A DNA stretch of 60,000 bases from Nymphaea colorata (GCF_008831285.2 NC_045147.1:14116854-14176853), one strand, 5' to 3'. Shown: positions 1 to 12,689, counted from the first letter of the stretch. The notes: a model not told the origin generated them from the sequence alone. Numbers and translations are program-made.

Positions 1-196
1 CTTACTAGTGAACCCTGATATTGAACTTAGTAGTCTCCAAAGTGGCAGGCACAGGCCTAGGCAGTTGACCATCTAAAAAGGCCTATGCATGTGCCGAAGC
101 AGTCCAAAAATATTAGGAGCAAATAATATAGAAAGGCAAATTACAGAACATTGAGATTAAATTACGCATACTGAAACACAATAATTAATACTGAAG

Positions 197-198
<2 letters not shown>

Positions 199-237
<39 letters not shown>

Positions 238-257
238 TTATTTATTTATTTATTTAT
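199..257. repeat. (TA)n followed by (TTTA)n microsatellite
   Basis: About 16 TA units run directly into about six TTTA units, inside an intron or flank of the LCBK1-like gene. Confidence 0.95.
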
Positions 258-361
258 GGGAAAACATATAACATCATCTGGCCATCTTAGGTGCCTGACT
301 AGGCATAACAAGTGTCGGTGGTTGGCTATTAAGTTAGTCACCTGGTAATGTACATCTCAAG

Positions 362-734
362 CTATGTCACCTGAGTGTGGGGTGCCGGTGCCGGTACAGG
401 TGCCGAAGCGGCACATCCCAAAAAATTTAGGTGCTGCAGTGCGGCGAGGGTATTTTATTATTATTATTATTTTTAATTTATTATATATATAACAGAATAA
501 GCATGCATATATTATTTTTACAATTTAGTTATTAATGTATATAACATACTTGAATAATTGTATTGCATAGGAAAATATCAAAACAACATATATTATATAA
601 GTAATTTAGTAATATGACATTCTAAGTTTTTAACTGGGCTCGGGTGTGAGTTGGAGTCGCACCCATGTCCGGTGTGCACCCGACTCGATGCGACTCGGGT
701 GCGGCAGCAAAATAGAAGAGTCTGGGTGACTTAG
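362..734. mobile_element. hAT-like non-autonomous element (373 bp) in the LCBK1-like gene
   Basis: Flanked by a perfect 8-bp direct repeat ATCTCAAG at 354-361 and 735-742, the target-site size of hAT transposons. The ends are short imperfect inverted repeats: CTATGTCACC at the left, and CTAAGTCACC as the complement of the right end. GC-rich arms (GGTGCCGGTGCCGG and CCGACTCGATGCGACTCGG) enclose an AT-rich core. It has no coding capacity, so a relative must supply transposase. Confidence 0.75.
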
Positions 735-1338
735 ATCTCAAGATTTATCATATTTCATATGTTCTCTAGTTTCACCTGCATCAATTTTAGTCATTTATGC
801 CAATTCGAGTTCACCCTTGGAGGATGGTCCATTCAGCTTTTCTTCCTTCCTACAAAACCCTTGCCTTCCCATGGAATGAACTCTTTCACCTTTCTTGCTT
901 GTTGTGTATAATATACATGTTGACTTGATGACAACTGGAACCACAATCTAACCGCACCCTCTGCCGTGAACCTTGCAAACCTTATACATCCCATGGTTTA
1001 TTTCTGCCAATTTCTTTTCAACATTAAGTCATTAATTGTATAATTTTATATAAAAATGGGTCCTAGATCCCTTTACAAGAAAAAAGAGGTTTGATGGGAT
1101 AGCTAATAGGTGGCCTTGATGAACATCTGAAATTATAATACAAGCTAATTGTTAACATCCTTTAAACTGATATTTAGGAAATCCATTGACTACAAAGTAC
1201 AAACACACCTAGGTTCCGATTTTTGAGAGTATTAAGGAGTAGACGCCTGAAATCTGAACCTTAAAGTGGGAATTTCTAAGAAAGAATAGTGATGGTTTAA
1301 AATTGATAAGAACTTATCACAAAAGAAGAAAAAAGTAC

Positions 1339-4006
1339 CTTTACAATAGCTATTGCAGCAGACACAGGGTCTCTAACCCCTAGAACGGTCCAAACAAGTG
1401 AATTATCAGAACCAGCAGGGATGATGCCAATTGGAATTGAAATAGCTTCTTTCTGGTCATTGCGACTGAGCAAACCATTTAAAACCTGCAAAAGTCCATG
1501 ACAAAAACATGAATTTGCATCAATTGCCGATTGTCTGCAGACTGTGTGATAAGGTAAACAAGTTACATTTAGTGCTAATCTATGCAGTGGCATTAGATTT
1601 AGTGTTCTGATCTCCTGATACTACTTGTCCTAGACTGCACCTTAACAGCTCAAGAGTTGTTTGACAGCATTAGAGCAAGAAGCATTCAGCTCCAAAACAA
1701 GCCTTTTCAGTAAAGAACACAACTTACTTAAAACAAGTTCTATACCTGCTGCAACTATTGTCACTCAAATATTTATTAGTAATGGCAATGACATCAATGC
1801 CAGATTGCATATTCCACAAAGAAAAAAGTAGTCAACAATTATTGTTCCATCAGTCTAGTAAGTTTTTTTTTTTTTTTCAAATTTTGAGATTATGGACATA
1901 CTTAAAGGTGCAGAATCCTTTTCGTACAAGAAATGTAATGACCGGTCCACAACCGGCAAAATACCCACCAGTCTAAGTCCACCAGAATACAAAATTCGTA
2001 TACCCTAATGATACAATAAACCGCTTAGCTGTAGAAATTTAATAGTACCTAGTCAAATAGTGAAATGCTGTGCTGTACCCAGCTATTGGTCGTTTTATAC
2101 CAAGAAAAAATAGGTGCAAGCTAGAGTGCCTCATACAGTTCCATATATTATTTGAATGATCTATGCAAAAGAGACACAAAAGGCTAAAACAAGTAAGACC
2201 AACCTCATTGACGATTCCATCCCCACCAACACATATAATTCCTGTCAGCATATGAGAGACAAAGCTTCAAACATCACCTTATTTCTAGCCAATCAGCTTC
2301 GCATGCATGTGTATATATGAAGTATCATCAATTAGTTTAATGCACATTTAAAGAACAGAAAGATCGAGAGTTACCGTCAGGGCAAGTGTTGAAGTCAGCA
2401 GTAGAAGCAAGGGTCCTTGCATGACCAGGTGATTTGGTATTGATAACTTCCATATTGAAACCTGCAAGCTGGTCAGTAGATTCAGAACTATATAATCAGC
2501 AATTTAAAACATAAATGAAAGAAGATAAAGAAACAGATATCCGATAAATGATGATGGATAAGCATGAAAACAGGTGGTCCTTTAAAATTTAAGTCGAATT
2601 TAGACAAAACACCTTTTTCTTTTATGGTAACACATCAATAGAATTTTACCTAAGAACACAGACCATGCAATATGTATCCAATAAAGTGTCAAAATGACAA
2701 ATGTTAGGAATATCATTATTCGCATTGTCAAGGTAACTGCAGGTATAAATGCACTTCAACATGGAGTATCCCTTTTCTTCAAGAAAACAGCAAGAAGGCA
2801 ATAGGCCATCAGAAAAAGAAAGGTCTTTCTTGGCTACTGGTTCATCAAAAGGCTTCAGCAGCTTATGCAAAGGAAGATGGTAAAGATACAAGAGACAAAT
2901 GTCAATATGAAGCAAAATGATACAGTGGGCGAAGATCCAGAAGTACTTACACCCAAGTATAAAATTATGAAATAACAGGCAAATACGTGCATGGAGAATT
3001 TGAGCCTCTTTTGTACATTGAGAGCGCATAGGTTGTTTAGTTTTCAGAAATAAAAGAATCCCACAAGAAGCATGGGATAAATAGAAGAAGTTCCCATTCC
3101 GCAACTAACCTTGAATATGGGTTCCACTTTGCTATAGAAAATCTTGCTTGAACGGCCACGTCCTGAACGTGGATTCAGTATAACAAGAACATTTGGTGGG
3201 CTTTTACATCTGATATATTTCTCAGGTGAAAAATCACTATTAATCATGGGGGACCCTTGCCTTTTTGAAGACACTGGATGAGGCAAGCAATTCACATAAC
3301 ACTGCTGATCTGCAAATCCAGCAACCCATTTAAGGGCCTCTTCTGCAGAAGAAGCCAAGAACCTGAAGTCCTTTCTGCACTTCTTAGGCTTGAAAAGACA
3401 AGGCAGACCACAAGGTTTCCTCTTTGTCGGATATGAATGCACCGTAAAATGTCTGAGACCATTATGGTAGGAGACCTGCCAAAACAATGGATAGAGAAGC
3501 TCAAAAGTGAATAACTAATTCAAACAGAAGAATCCACCAAAAATGAAGTGAAGAATGCATCTTTTGTAACAGAACATTACAGAAATGATGTCATCAAGAT
3601 ACAAGGTGTGAGTCCTCCAAACTAATGCCTGCCTTGTAAGCTTAGCATCAAAAGCAATCTGATCTGTACTTTCTTTTGCACTCTGGATGTCAGCATTAGT
3701 ATTGGTAGTTTTCTTGTCCAAGACTAACTTCCCCGATATCACCACATACCCCAACAAATCTGACTTTTCATCTCCTACGTCAATTCTGTGATCATGCACC
3801 TTCACTTTATCTGGATCTTCGTTGATCATATTTTCCTGATTTACTCGCATAGATCTAACCTTGCTACATTTCTCTGGAAGGATGGCAGGGAGAGAGTGCT
3901 GCTCAGTCACTATACATGGAGACTTATTACCTGAACGACGAAGAGAATGCTGTGGCAATATATGCAAGGGATTAATATGTTGATCAAGAACAACATGCTT
4001 TTGCAT
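1339..4006 (-). CDS. LCBK1: Sphingoid long-chain-base kinase, LCBK1-like (5' part; gene continues past base 1)
   Basis: Lipid kinase of the diacylglycerol/sphingosine/ceramide kinase superfamily, expected to phosphorylate sphingoid long-chain bases. Five GT-AG coding exons are visible on the minus strand: 4006-3581, 3475-3110, 2468-2375, 2241-2204 and 1485-1339. Phases agree (0,0,1,0,0) and give 357 residues. The ATG at 4006 is chosen because the protein then begins MQK, as in Arabidopsis LCBK1, and an in-frame stop lies just upstream. Residues 74-142 resemble the LCBK1 N-terminal region (HRIDVGDEKSDLLGY, SGKLVLDKK). The nucleotide-binding loop NPRSGRG is at 243-249, the glycine-rich GGDG at 301-304, and PAGSDNS at 341-347. 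These are the conserved blocks of the catalytic domain. From memory the Arabidopsis protein is about 760-780 residues, so more than half is missing. The exon that should follow (GGLTATDVFA-like) is not in 1-1338, so it lies outside the window. Family assignment is strong; the exact substrate is inferred from the family. Confidence 0.93.
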
Positions 4007-6420
4007 CTCTGTCAACAACCAGCAAGTTTGAAGAAGCTCATCAATAACTGCAGGGAGACACTATTGACCTTGGAGAGCTTTGTCCAGAGTTTCCCAAAAG
4101 ATAATCCAATCTAACATCAATAGTTATGTTGGATCACACTAGACCTTCAATTAATATCAGTGATCTGGGAAGAAATTTCATCAATAATCAGAAGGAAGAA
4201 AAAGAGAAACAAGGAGAAAAAGAAGAAATTAAGAGAACAAAACTGCAATACAGTGCATAAGCAACATGATGTGGAAATACAAACTCTCATCCATATATCT
4301 CATCTGAATGCCTAGCATTATATTAAAGGACTTTGAAAGAAATTGTACTACAAAGAATTAGTGGCTATCTAGACCACTTATGCTCTAAAAAGCCCAATGG
4401 AAAGAAAAAAAATGCAACAATTGATAGGGCACACAAATCTAGGAATCAAACAACAGGACAAACCATCATGTTGTTATGACACATCACCAACACAAGCTAA
4501 GAGAAAAACGAAAGGAAAAATAAAAATACTAGCCACTACAGAGAGTACGTTACACTATCTTTAGGCCTCAACCACACAGGACCCACGTCAGCAAGTATAT
4601 GGTTATATGTGAACTAGATAGCAAAACTCTAAAAGCCTAGTTGGTTGAATCCCAACCAGACATGGTGTTACACATTGCCAACTATCACAAATACAAAAAA
4701 GACCAACTAAATGAACCAGTCCACCTAACCCATCGTTGAACGGTTGAACCATCCGTCAGATAGCACTTACCGTCGGAGGCTAGTAACCAAGGATGGAGAC
4801 CAATAACGTCTCCCACATAATTCCATGTGTTTAACAGCTCTCAGTCACAGCTTCAATGATGATTACCAGTTACCATGTATTATCCGTCACTACTAAGGAC
4901 CTCATCACTGACCCAATATACAATACATTTGCTAGTCAATACTGTTATTGAATCTCTCCTAACCTTCACTAAAAAAATGATATACTAGCTTTGACATCCT
5001 TGTGCTGAAATACACATGGTGATGCTAGTCAGAACCATTAGCATGATGAACAGCAAAGGAAAGGTGAATCAACGCTAGATATATTGGCAACAATGGGATT
5101 CGTCAGCTTCATGTAGAGAGCATGCTTTCAGAAAGTTCACTACCATGAAGCCGGAATTAATCGTTCCAAAAAGACGACGATGCGAATAGCAGAACTTGAC
5201 AGGAGATGAATGGAAGACCGCAAATATGAAGAGAAAAACACATAGGCATAAATAGCATGAGACTAATTGCACAACCACAGGCACAGGCAGCGGCCATTCA
5301 TGCTATCAAAGCATATCACGTCGGAAGTATGGCAGTCTTGTAATACGAATGACTTGCAATTCTGAGTAAAGCGATGGCAATGAATTTTCAGAACTAGAAA
5401 TACAAAGTAGGTAATTTCAGTACAGTTTTAATATTGACCTCAACCAGACGCAATCTACTGTTTGAATGCAAACTGCAACTTCGGAATCTCTTCAAGCTTT
5501 TCTGGTTCGTTCTAGATGACGGAGATAAGGAGAGAAGAAAAGAAAAGGAAAAAAAAAAACGAAAACTCCTAAAGAGAAATCCTGATCCATTCATCACAAA
5601 TCACCCAAAGTTCATGAGTTTGTGTGCTCTTTGGCATTGCACGACATCACAAACAACAAATTCACATCCAAATTCCTACGTTTACGAAGACAACCCAATG
5701 CAAAGAAAATCTATCCTCATCCACTTCGGAGCTGCATTCAGCTAAAATCCAACTTCAGCAGCAGAAAAAACAGAGGAAATCCAAAAATCCACTTCCGAAT
5801 ACAAGCTCCTCCACGTACAACCATCTCGGAAAAGAACTTGAGTCCACGGCAAGAAAAGACAAAAGAATCGCTTACCTCAACCACCGGCGGCCGTTTCGCC
5901 CGCCTTCATCAAACAAACGCAAACAAAAGTCGCGCAGAGGCGAAAAAGAAAGAAAGAGCGACAACTAAATCAAAACTCTAAAATTCCATCATTCGGGACA
6001 CCGATTCCCACCAGCAAATTCCTCCCTCAAGAACAACTAAATTGGAATCCGAATTCACAGCCCCGGGAAGCAATCCAACGGCGAGTTCGGACCGGAAACG
6101 CCGGAGCAGACAGGCAACCAAATTTCCGTCAGGAAAGAAATGGCCGGCGTATTACCAGAGCCGAAGCGCCTCTCAGTTCTCCGTCTCCGCACCTCCCTCC
6201 TATTAATCCTACTCAGAAATAGAGTAGGAAGCCCGTCTTAACTTATTCCTAATCCAAGATTAAATTTTTAATATGTCCAGTCTTAATTTAAGCATTCCGA
6301 GACGCTGATTCGTACCGGGATGAAAACAACTCGGCCTGGCAACGCGAGAGGGGCATCTTTGGGAATGCGGAAAAAGGAGGGCTCCTGGCGTACGGAAGGG
6401 AAGGTCCTTTAGTCCTTGCG
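4007..6420 (-). other. Inferred 5' UTR of the LCBK1-like gene, with a large leader intron
   Basis: Just before the ATG the minus strand reads GACAGAG, a plausible splice acceptor (AG at 4010-4009) behind a T-rich tract. Upstream, at 5876, a consensus donor (exon ...TTGAG, intron GTAAGC) occurs on the minus strand. I infer one leader intron of about 1.87 kb (4009-5875) and a leader exon from 5876 up to roughly 6200-6420. Base composition fits: 5880-6520 is clearly GC-richer than the intron. No protein-like ORF was recognised inside 4009-5875. A cDNA is needed to fix these ends. Confidence 0.45.
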
Positions 6421-6445
6421 GAGTAATTACGCAACAATGGCGGGT

Positions 6446-6454
6446 CTTTTTATA
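6446..6454 (-). promoter_or_regulatory. Candidate TATA box of the LCBK1-like gene
   Basis: The minus strand reads TATAAAAAG here, inside a locally GC-rich stretch upstream of the inferred leader exon. A start of transcription about 30 bases downstream would be near 6415. The motif is seen; its use is inferred. Confidence 0.35.
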
Positions 6455-7289
6455 TCGCGTCAGTAGTGATACGGCGCGCTCACGCTCACCACGGCTACGC
6501 TGCGGAGGGTTTGCCGAAAAGGCCATGATGGGGGGGCTCTGTTGCGCATTCAATGAATCAATGTGGCTGGGTGTGGTGTGGTCCGGCCTCTTATTTATTT
6601 ATTTATTTATTTATTTATTTTTCTTTTTTTCATTTAAGGGGCTGATAATGAATAATTTGCAATGCACTGCCTCTCACTTTTCTATTTTTTTCCTTGGCTT
6701 TTAATTTATTTGACTCAAAAAAATGTGATCTATGTACATGGAAGGGAGACCTATAAAATGATTATTAATGGTACTCAAATGATTAATGAAAAAAATAAAC
6801 TCTAAAACATGTTTTCATAAGATTTGAGCATGTTTGCAAACGTTAATGAGCTCATGGTTATGAAGATGTCAAATTACCAGGGTGGTATAAAGCTACCAAG
6901 CTTTATTTGAACAGTACGTGAAACTTAATTGTGGAGTCATCAATTTAATGTCCTTCTTGAAATGAAATAGTTATCTTTTTTAGCACTGCAAATAGTAGTG
7001 ATTGTAACTTAAGTTGTAGAAATAATATCCGTATTTACATTGTCTTCTAAAACAAGACCGTGGTGTTTTTAAATCGTATTCTAAGAATAAGATCTCTGGA
7101 GTGGAGGATGCATTTTCTTATCAAACACCGTCTGTCGATCGAAGGCTATTCTATTCTGAAGCCTTGTCTAAGAAAGATCCACATCCACTGCATTGGCAGA
7201 CCTCGTTTTCCCATCTGGGTCAAAGCTGGTCGATTGGCATCCCTGCCATGATTACATGTTGTCTCAGACATCCACATCAGTTTCCACTT

Positions 7290-7351
7290 CTGAAAAGCTC
7301 GTAAATGGCAGTAATGGAGGCTGAAAAGCTCGTAAATGGCAGTAATGGAGG
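7290..7351. repeat. Perfect 31-bp tandem duplication
   Basis: The 31-base unit beginning CTGAAAAGCTCGTAAATGGC at 7290-7320 is repeated exactly at 7321-7351. The absence of differences suggests a recent slippage or synthesis-dependent repair event. Confidence 0.95.
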
Positions 7352-8034
7352 CCGCATCATCTCTCTGATCGCAATGAGATTTCAGCTGCATCTCTTACAG
7401 CCAGTCAAACCCGATCTTTCTGTTCACTTTCTTCTTCTTCCCCCTCACCAAAACTCTTTCAGAGCTGACACACGCAAAGCCGCAGAATTTACTGTCAAAA
7501 TGGGAAAGAAGAAAGTTTCAGATGTCCTTACTTACAGTATCAGCAAATATCATCCATTGTTTTGAAACTTTTGGCCTTTTGGGCACCACAGAAAAGTGAC
7601 AAGTTTGAGTCTCTCTGCACATCTGGGGAGCAGAGGGATTGACAAATCTGAACGTTTTTGGGAATCAGGGAAAGGGACAACCAGAAACCAAACAAAGCCT
7701 TTAAATTGCACTGCTGTTAGTAAATGCAACCTCATTGGTGAGTGGGGACAGTTCCTTTTTTAATTTCGTGAAAAGACTGAAGCCAGTGCCTTTGTTTGCA
7801 CAGGAGACGGGATTTTCCTGATTCAAACCCTCCACATATCAAATCCAGATCTGACTGATCATATCTTGGGTGGCCAGTCACATTTATCATTTAAGGGTCA
7901 GACTTTCAGAAATAATGCTAGAAAATGCCTCTCGTTTATGAATTAATTTTACATGCGCCACACTTTTTTTCAAACTGCAAAACTAAATCTGATATTTTTA
8001 ACAAAACAGGTTGTTTGTTTATTACGCATTTCTA

Positions 8035-8100
8035 CTTGCGATGGTGAAAGACTCCAACCACCTGAATGCTTAAGTGGTTGAACTCTTTCACTATCGCAAG
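8035..8100. other. Strong hairpin, 27-bp stem with 12-base loop
   Basis: The left arm 8035-8061 (starts CTTGCGATGGTGAAAG) pairs with the right arm 8074-8100 (its complement starts CTTGCGATAGTGAAAG). There are three mismatches in 27 positions, and the loop is 8062-8073. Weaker pairing continues outward (TTCTA against TCTATTA). Size and near-perfect pairing are compatible with a young MIRNA-type foldback or a tiny inverted-repeat transposon. The arms match no plant microRNA I recall. Confidence 0.7.
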
Positions 8101-10398
8101 TAATAGAGCAGAACACTCAATTTGCTCTCATACTTTATAGGATAGCACCATGGGAGTAATATCCTAGAGCGAATAATGTTTTCAATTGGGATAGAAAATT
8201 TGTAAAGAAAAATTACGCGTGTGAAGAACCAGATTTTTCAAATAAGACTCTTAGTTTGAACCAAAGTATAGTTTCAAAATTTTAAGAGAGGAGTCAAAAG
8301 ATAATTTTTCAATTTTTTTATAGGTTAACTAAAATTTTTAAATTTTATAAGTACAATCTTATATTTTTAAAAAAATCTGAGAAGGACTAAAATGCTCTTG
8401 TTAGTTAAATAAAATGTTCCCCACTATGAGGGAAAAAATTAAAATTGAAAACTTTTCCCCTTTAAAATTGAAAAAAAAAAAAAAAAAAAACCTTTTGTTA
8501 TGGAGTTGGAACACTCCCCTATTACACCAAAACTGTTCTATGTGACCTGTCAATTTTTCTCAAAGTTGAGTATGTAGAAGAAAATTTATAAAAAGATGCT
8601 TCAACTCCAAAATTTAGATTACCAAAAGATTTTTTTCCTTCTGAAGAAAGTAGTGGAGAATATAAAAGTTATATAGTGCTTACTTTTAGTAGAAACACAT
8701 GATTTCTCCTTTTTAACTTAGGGTGGGACAGCTTAGAAAATAAAAAGGGAACTTTTTCATTTACTTATTCAAATTTAGCAAAGTGGTTGAGAGCAATGAT
8801 AAGTCATCTTAGGTACTAATTAACATCAAAGTAATGGTGAAAACTCAAGTGCTTTATCAAGAATGTAGTCTCAGATGTAATTCCATGATGAGATAAAAAC
8901 AAATATTTTGGTGTTTATTTGTTGATTTTTTTTGAAATATCTCGAAGGATGAGTACTCACATTGAATTCTAGCAATTCAAAAGTTGATCCTGTAATATCC
9001 AATGCACGAAAATAATTTGAAAAATAATAAAACTTTTTTTTTATCCCAACTCCTATTTTCCATTTTTTTCCTTTTTCTGCATATTTTGGCTTAAAATAAG
9101 CAACATGGCAGAAAATATTTAACCGAGACATTGTTTGCCACTATGAATTTTTGCGAAGGTAGAAAAGAAACACATGCTACACTTTAAAATTCGTATTAAA
9201 ACTAGTGATTGAAGTATAGTTCTCATTAAAAAAAAAAAATCACATTTTCTTTCGGTATTTTGCTCTCAAAAGACGAACGAAAAAGTTACCACGGTAAAAT
9301 CATCCATGGTAAAAGTCCATCCTGGATCAAATATTCGTCTATCAAACGCGCCGTTGTTTCGTAAGAGAGGACACTCTTGCCTTAGCAGGAAGAGGAAGAA
9401 GAGGGGAAGAGGAAGAATGCTCTCCACTCGATGAAAAAACGTGAAGCTGTCAAATAATATGTTCATCCTGAACACTCTAGTGTGTTTGTGTACCTTGGAT
9501 TTGAGAATTCGATGTAATATGAAATCATTAAAGATCTTAGATCCAAAGGGATGATGTTTTAACTTTTAAGCTTTCAACAAAGATATAAAATTTACGGTTA
9601 GGCAGCCACTGTTTGTTTAAAAAGTGGGTCTCATATAGTGTAGATTAGATATGAGCCTTATATCCGAAATATGAGGCTATCAAACATACTCTAATAAGTC
9701 TGGTTCTATATTTGCAGTAAATTCACATGTAATAAGCTTCAGTCATCTTCAAACGTCAAAGTCTTAATTCTAACCAAAAACTTTTGTTGACATCTGTGCA
9801 TTGCTTTGCTAAAGAAGCACACTTACTTTTTAAAATACAAGATGAGAGCACTAGAGAAAAAGGAGGAATATAATGTTAAAGGTAGCTTGGTACTTGTTAG
9901 AATACATTTACACGCACGACAACCTACAAACCCAAATCCAGGACAAGAAAAAACTTTTCTTAGTTATAATTTCCGGAAAAGATAATTCTTAGACGTTTTT
10001 CTATAATAGTCCCCACCTTACTTGCTATTTTCTAGATTTAGCTTGTCATTCTTCAAGTTTTTGTCATGTTGACACTTTTTGTCAGTCACTTGGTTTATAA
10101 TCTTAACAGGAGGAATTGTCCTGCAAAAGAGAAGGATCGAATCAGAAAAGCTTGTAAAGTGAAAAATATTTTTTTTTTTTTATTTTCTGGCTTATGCTCC
10201 TAATGGGCCTAAAGTTTGTCGGTTTCTGCTGTAACATCTTGCATTGTAGACCTTTACAATGTACTTTTCTATTCTTTTATCTTCTAGCACCATTTTTTTT
10301 TTTTGAAGTAAGCCAAGTTGGCGAGGCCTTATTCACGTCATTTTTTTGGGTGAAAAGTAGTCTGTTAGTTCCAATTAGTGACCAAGGTCAGCAGGAAA

Positions 10399-10872
10399 AA
10401 CTCGGCTTGTGCTCGACTCATTTATAAACAAGCCGAGTTCGAGCTTACAAAGGTACTCGAAAAGATAAACGGGTCGAATTTTGAGTTTTAGGAACTTGAT
10501 TCGTTTATATTCAACTCAACTCGCAAGCTGGTACTCCATATAATATTGTCAAAACCGGTTCGCCGGTTTTAACTTTTAGGGTGAAAACAAATTTTTACAA
10601 GTTACAAGAGTTAAAACACTTACACGAGTTAAACAAGTTACATGAGTTAACTTTAAACAAGTTAATGCTTACACAAGTTAACACTAAACGAGTTAGCGTC
10701 CAAACGAGTTAAACGAGTTGAGTTCGAGCTTCATTTTGTTTAGTCGAGTTGAGCTCGAGCTTGCTATAAGGAGCTCGGCTCGGGTTCAAGCCGAGCTCGA
10801 ACTCAAGTTTTTTGAGCCGAGTCGATTTCGAGCTGGCCCAGGTCGGGCTTGTGTGCAGCCCTATTGCTACAT
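10399..10872. mobile_element. Degenerate hAT-like element with GAGTT-type internal repeats
   Basis: A 12-bp perfect inverted repeat (AACTCGGCTTGT at 10399-10410, complement at 10428-10439) opens the block. The middle, 10590-10730, carries many variants of ACGAGTTAAACAAGTTA. The right part, 10738-10850, is rich in GAGCTCGGCTCG-type palindromic words. The right edge (complement TAGGGCTGCACACAAGCC) resembles the terminal repeats of plant hAT elements. No left terminus or target duplication is recognisable, so it may be truncated. Confidence 0.45.
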
Positions 10873-10899
10873 ATGTTTTTTGGAGAGGCCAAGTGGGTT

Positions 10900-12000
10900 A
10901 GAAGAGCGAGTCTGAGTTAGAACCGGCACCTAAAGGCGCATTGGGGCTGTATTTATGGTAGATTAAACAGTTATGAAATTTTTTTCAACAATTAAATGAT
11001 GAGTCAGATTAAATTCAGTTTTAGGGAACAATACCATATGGAATCAAGTCAGATTCAGCTTTATATAATAGATATCACTTTTAGTCTAATATGCCCAATT
11101 AAATTTTTGTACATTCAAAATCGAATCTAAACTTCATTATCGATCGATGATGGGATTCGAGCCATCAGATCTACATCAAAGTCAAATTTTGGATCAGATT
11201 CGGCTGCATTTTAATGAACGTAATTTGAATATGATCAAACATTTTCATGGACGTTCAAATATGAAACTATCTGATCAACTATGGTAGAAGATGCATCTCA
11301 TCTTGACATCCGCACCTACCAGTAATCACTAAAACCAGACTTAGCAAATAATCGCGTCTACCTAAAACCGGTGTATGAAATTCATACAAACTTAATCAAA
11401 TGAAGAAATGCATCTTTTACCAAATCCCATTTATCAACTTCCCATTCGGTTCAGTAGTCGAACTGATTTGTGCATTATAAAACTGAAGTTAGTTTGGTAG
11501 ATCCAACTTTGCCTTGGAATATCCAGACAAATTCTCGTCAACCAACCTTTAGCGGCGAGAATTCTTTAAAGAAATGAGCCAACTTCCTCCTGTTTGTTTG
11601 CTTAAAACACGTCTCTTTTTCCGGAACTAATTTAATAGTTTGCTTTTAGAACAAACTGGCTCCATATCTGGGGGTTTCTTATCTTTATAGCTCAATTATT
11701 GTCTCCGGCTTTTATATTATAAAAGTAACGTGAAAATGATTTCGGACATGGTTTTTAATTGGATTAAATTGGATCCATCATAAATTTAATGAGGTTGTGG
11801 CCCAAGCTTTAACTACTATTTACGAATTTGTTTGGATCTTTTTAGTGCCACCAAGAGTCGTGCTGTTTTAGATTTCTTCGTTTGGTGGACTTGCAGCGAA
11901 CGGCACAACAAACACGAGGTTAGATATTTTCTGATTATTTTTGTGTGATTCCAGGGATATCCTTAACCAAATTTGTCTTCGACACTACCAACCGGGATGC
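10900..12000. other. Intergenic DNA with remnants of a GATCCGATTTGAATC-type repeat
   Basis: No gene was recognised. Segment 10990-11270 is rich in TCAGATTCGGCT, GGATCAGATTCGG and similar words, which recur at 12000-12400, 17560-17820, 25400-25690, 38560-38900 and 58690-58880. This fits a dispersed, decayed repeat family. The remainder is featureless AT-rich sequence. Confidence 0.45.
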
Positions 12001-12398
12001 CATGGATCGGATTCAAATTTGGATGTATTCTTTATCATTTAAATGTTTCTGCATATTGAAATTTAAATTCGGATTTTAATGAGAAAGAAGAACTGATTCT
12101 CAAATTCACAATCCAAGTCTGCCTTGAATCTGGGCTTTTATTTTTATATCTGAACCGACTTTTAGATGCACAATCGAATTGATAGCTCATTATGATGCAT
12201 TAAGAATCGACCGCCAAAATGTATGAATATTGGGTACAAGATATTCATTTCAAATATGAATCCAATCAAAAGCTGAATTCTAATTCGATCATATGTCATT
12301 TCTTGAATCCGAATTCGATCATATTTCTTACTATTCTTTTATTTTTTGAATTACTTAAGTTGGATATTTGAACTAAATTTGATCCATTGACATAACTG
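12000..12398. mobile_element. Decayed hAT-like element, GATCCGATTTGAATC family
   Basis: The left edge reads GGGATGCCATGGATCGGATT. The right edge, complemented, reads GTTATGTCAATGGATCAAAT. These form an imperfect inverted repeat similar to the plant hAT end TAGGGATGTCAACGG. The interior is AT-rich with repeated GAATCCGAATTCGATC words and no ORF. No target duplication was found, so boundaries are approximate. Confidence 0.4.
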
Positions 12399-12575
12399 CA
12401 TTGCATTCGCATGTCAAATCAGCATATCAAATTGTCAAAATGTTGGAAACAAACATACTTCTTTTCATTGGGACTAACTTGTCGAGTATAGAATATTCGT
12501 GGTATCACTTTAGAATATAGAAACCATAATAATTCAAATGTTTTGACATCATAGCTGTGTGACCTTTTATCAAAA

Positions 12576-12576
<1 letters not shown>

Positions 12577-12647
<71 letters not shown>
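12577..12647. repeat. (TA)35 microsatellite
   Basis: An uninterrupted TA dinucleotide run of about 71 bases. Confidence 0.97.
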
Positions 12648-12649
<2 letters not shown>

Positions 12650-12689
12650 CTTTTCTATGTAAGCAGAGAACCAATTTCTTTCTCATCAT

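Larger units (their letters stand above)
6456..10380. other. Intergenic DNA, no gene recognised
   Basis: Both strands were read. The only ORFs are short and have no recognisable domain, including a 67-codon frame at 7101-7304 that reads somewhat protein-like but matches no family I know. The stretch holds a (TTTA)n tract at 6591-6621, a 31-bp tandem duplication at 7290-7351, a strong hairpin at 8035-8100 and homopurine/A-rich tracts. The rest is unremarkable AT-rich sequence. Confidence 0.6.

Noticed and set aside
2646-3104. A 152-codon minus-strand frame between two LCBK1-like exons.
   Set aside because: It lies in the intron 2469-3109, flanked by good splice sites, and does not resemble the kinase family.
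6662-6674. ATGCACTGCCTCT, identical to the first 13 bases of miR408.
   Set aside because: The remaining bases diverge and no complementary arm is nearby, so there is no precursor hairpin.
10399-10872. Possible CRISPR-like array because of repeated GAGTT words.
   Set aside because: Repeats are irregular in spacing and sequence and the DNA is plant nuclear; a transposon relic explains them better.
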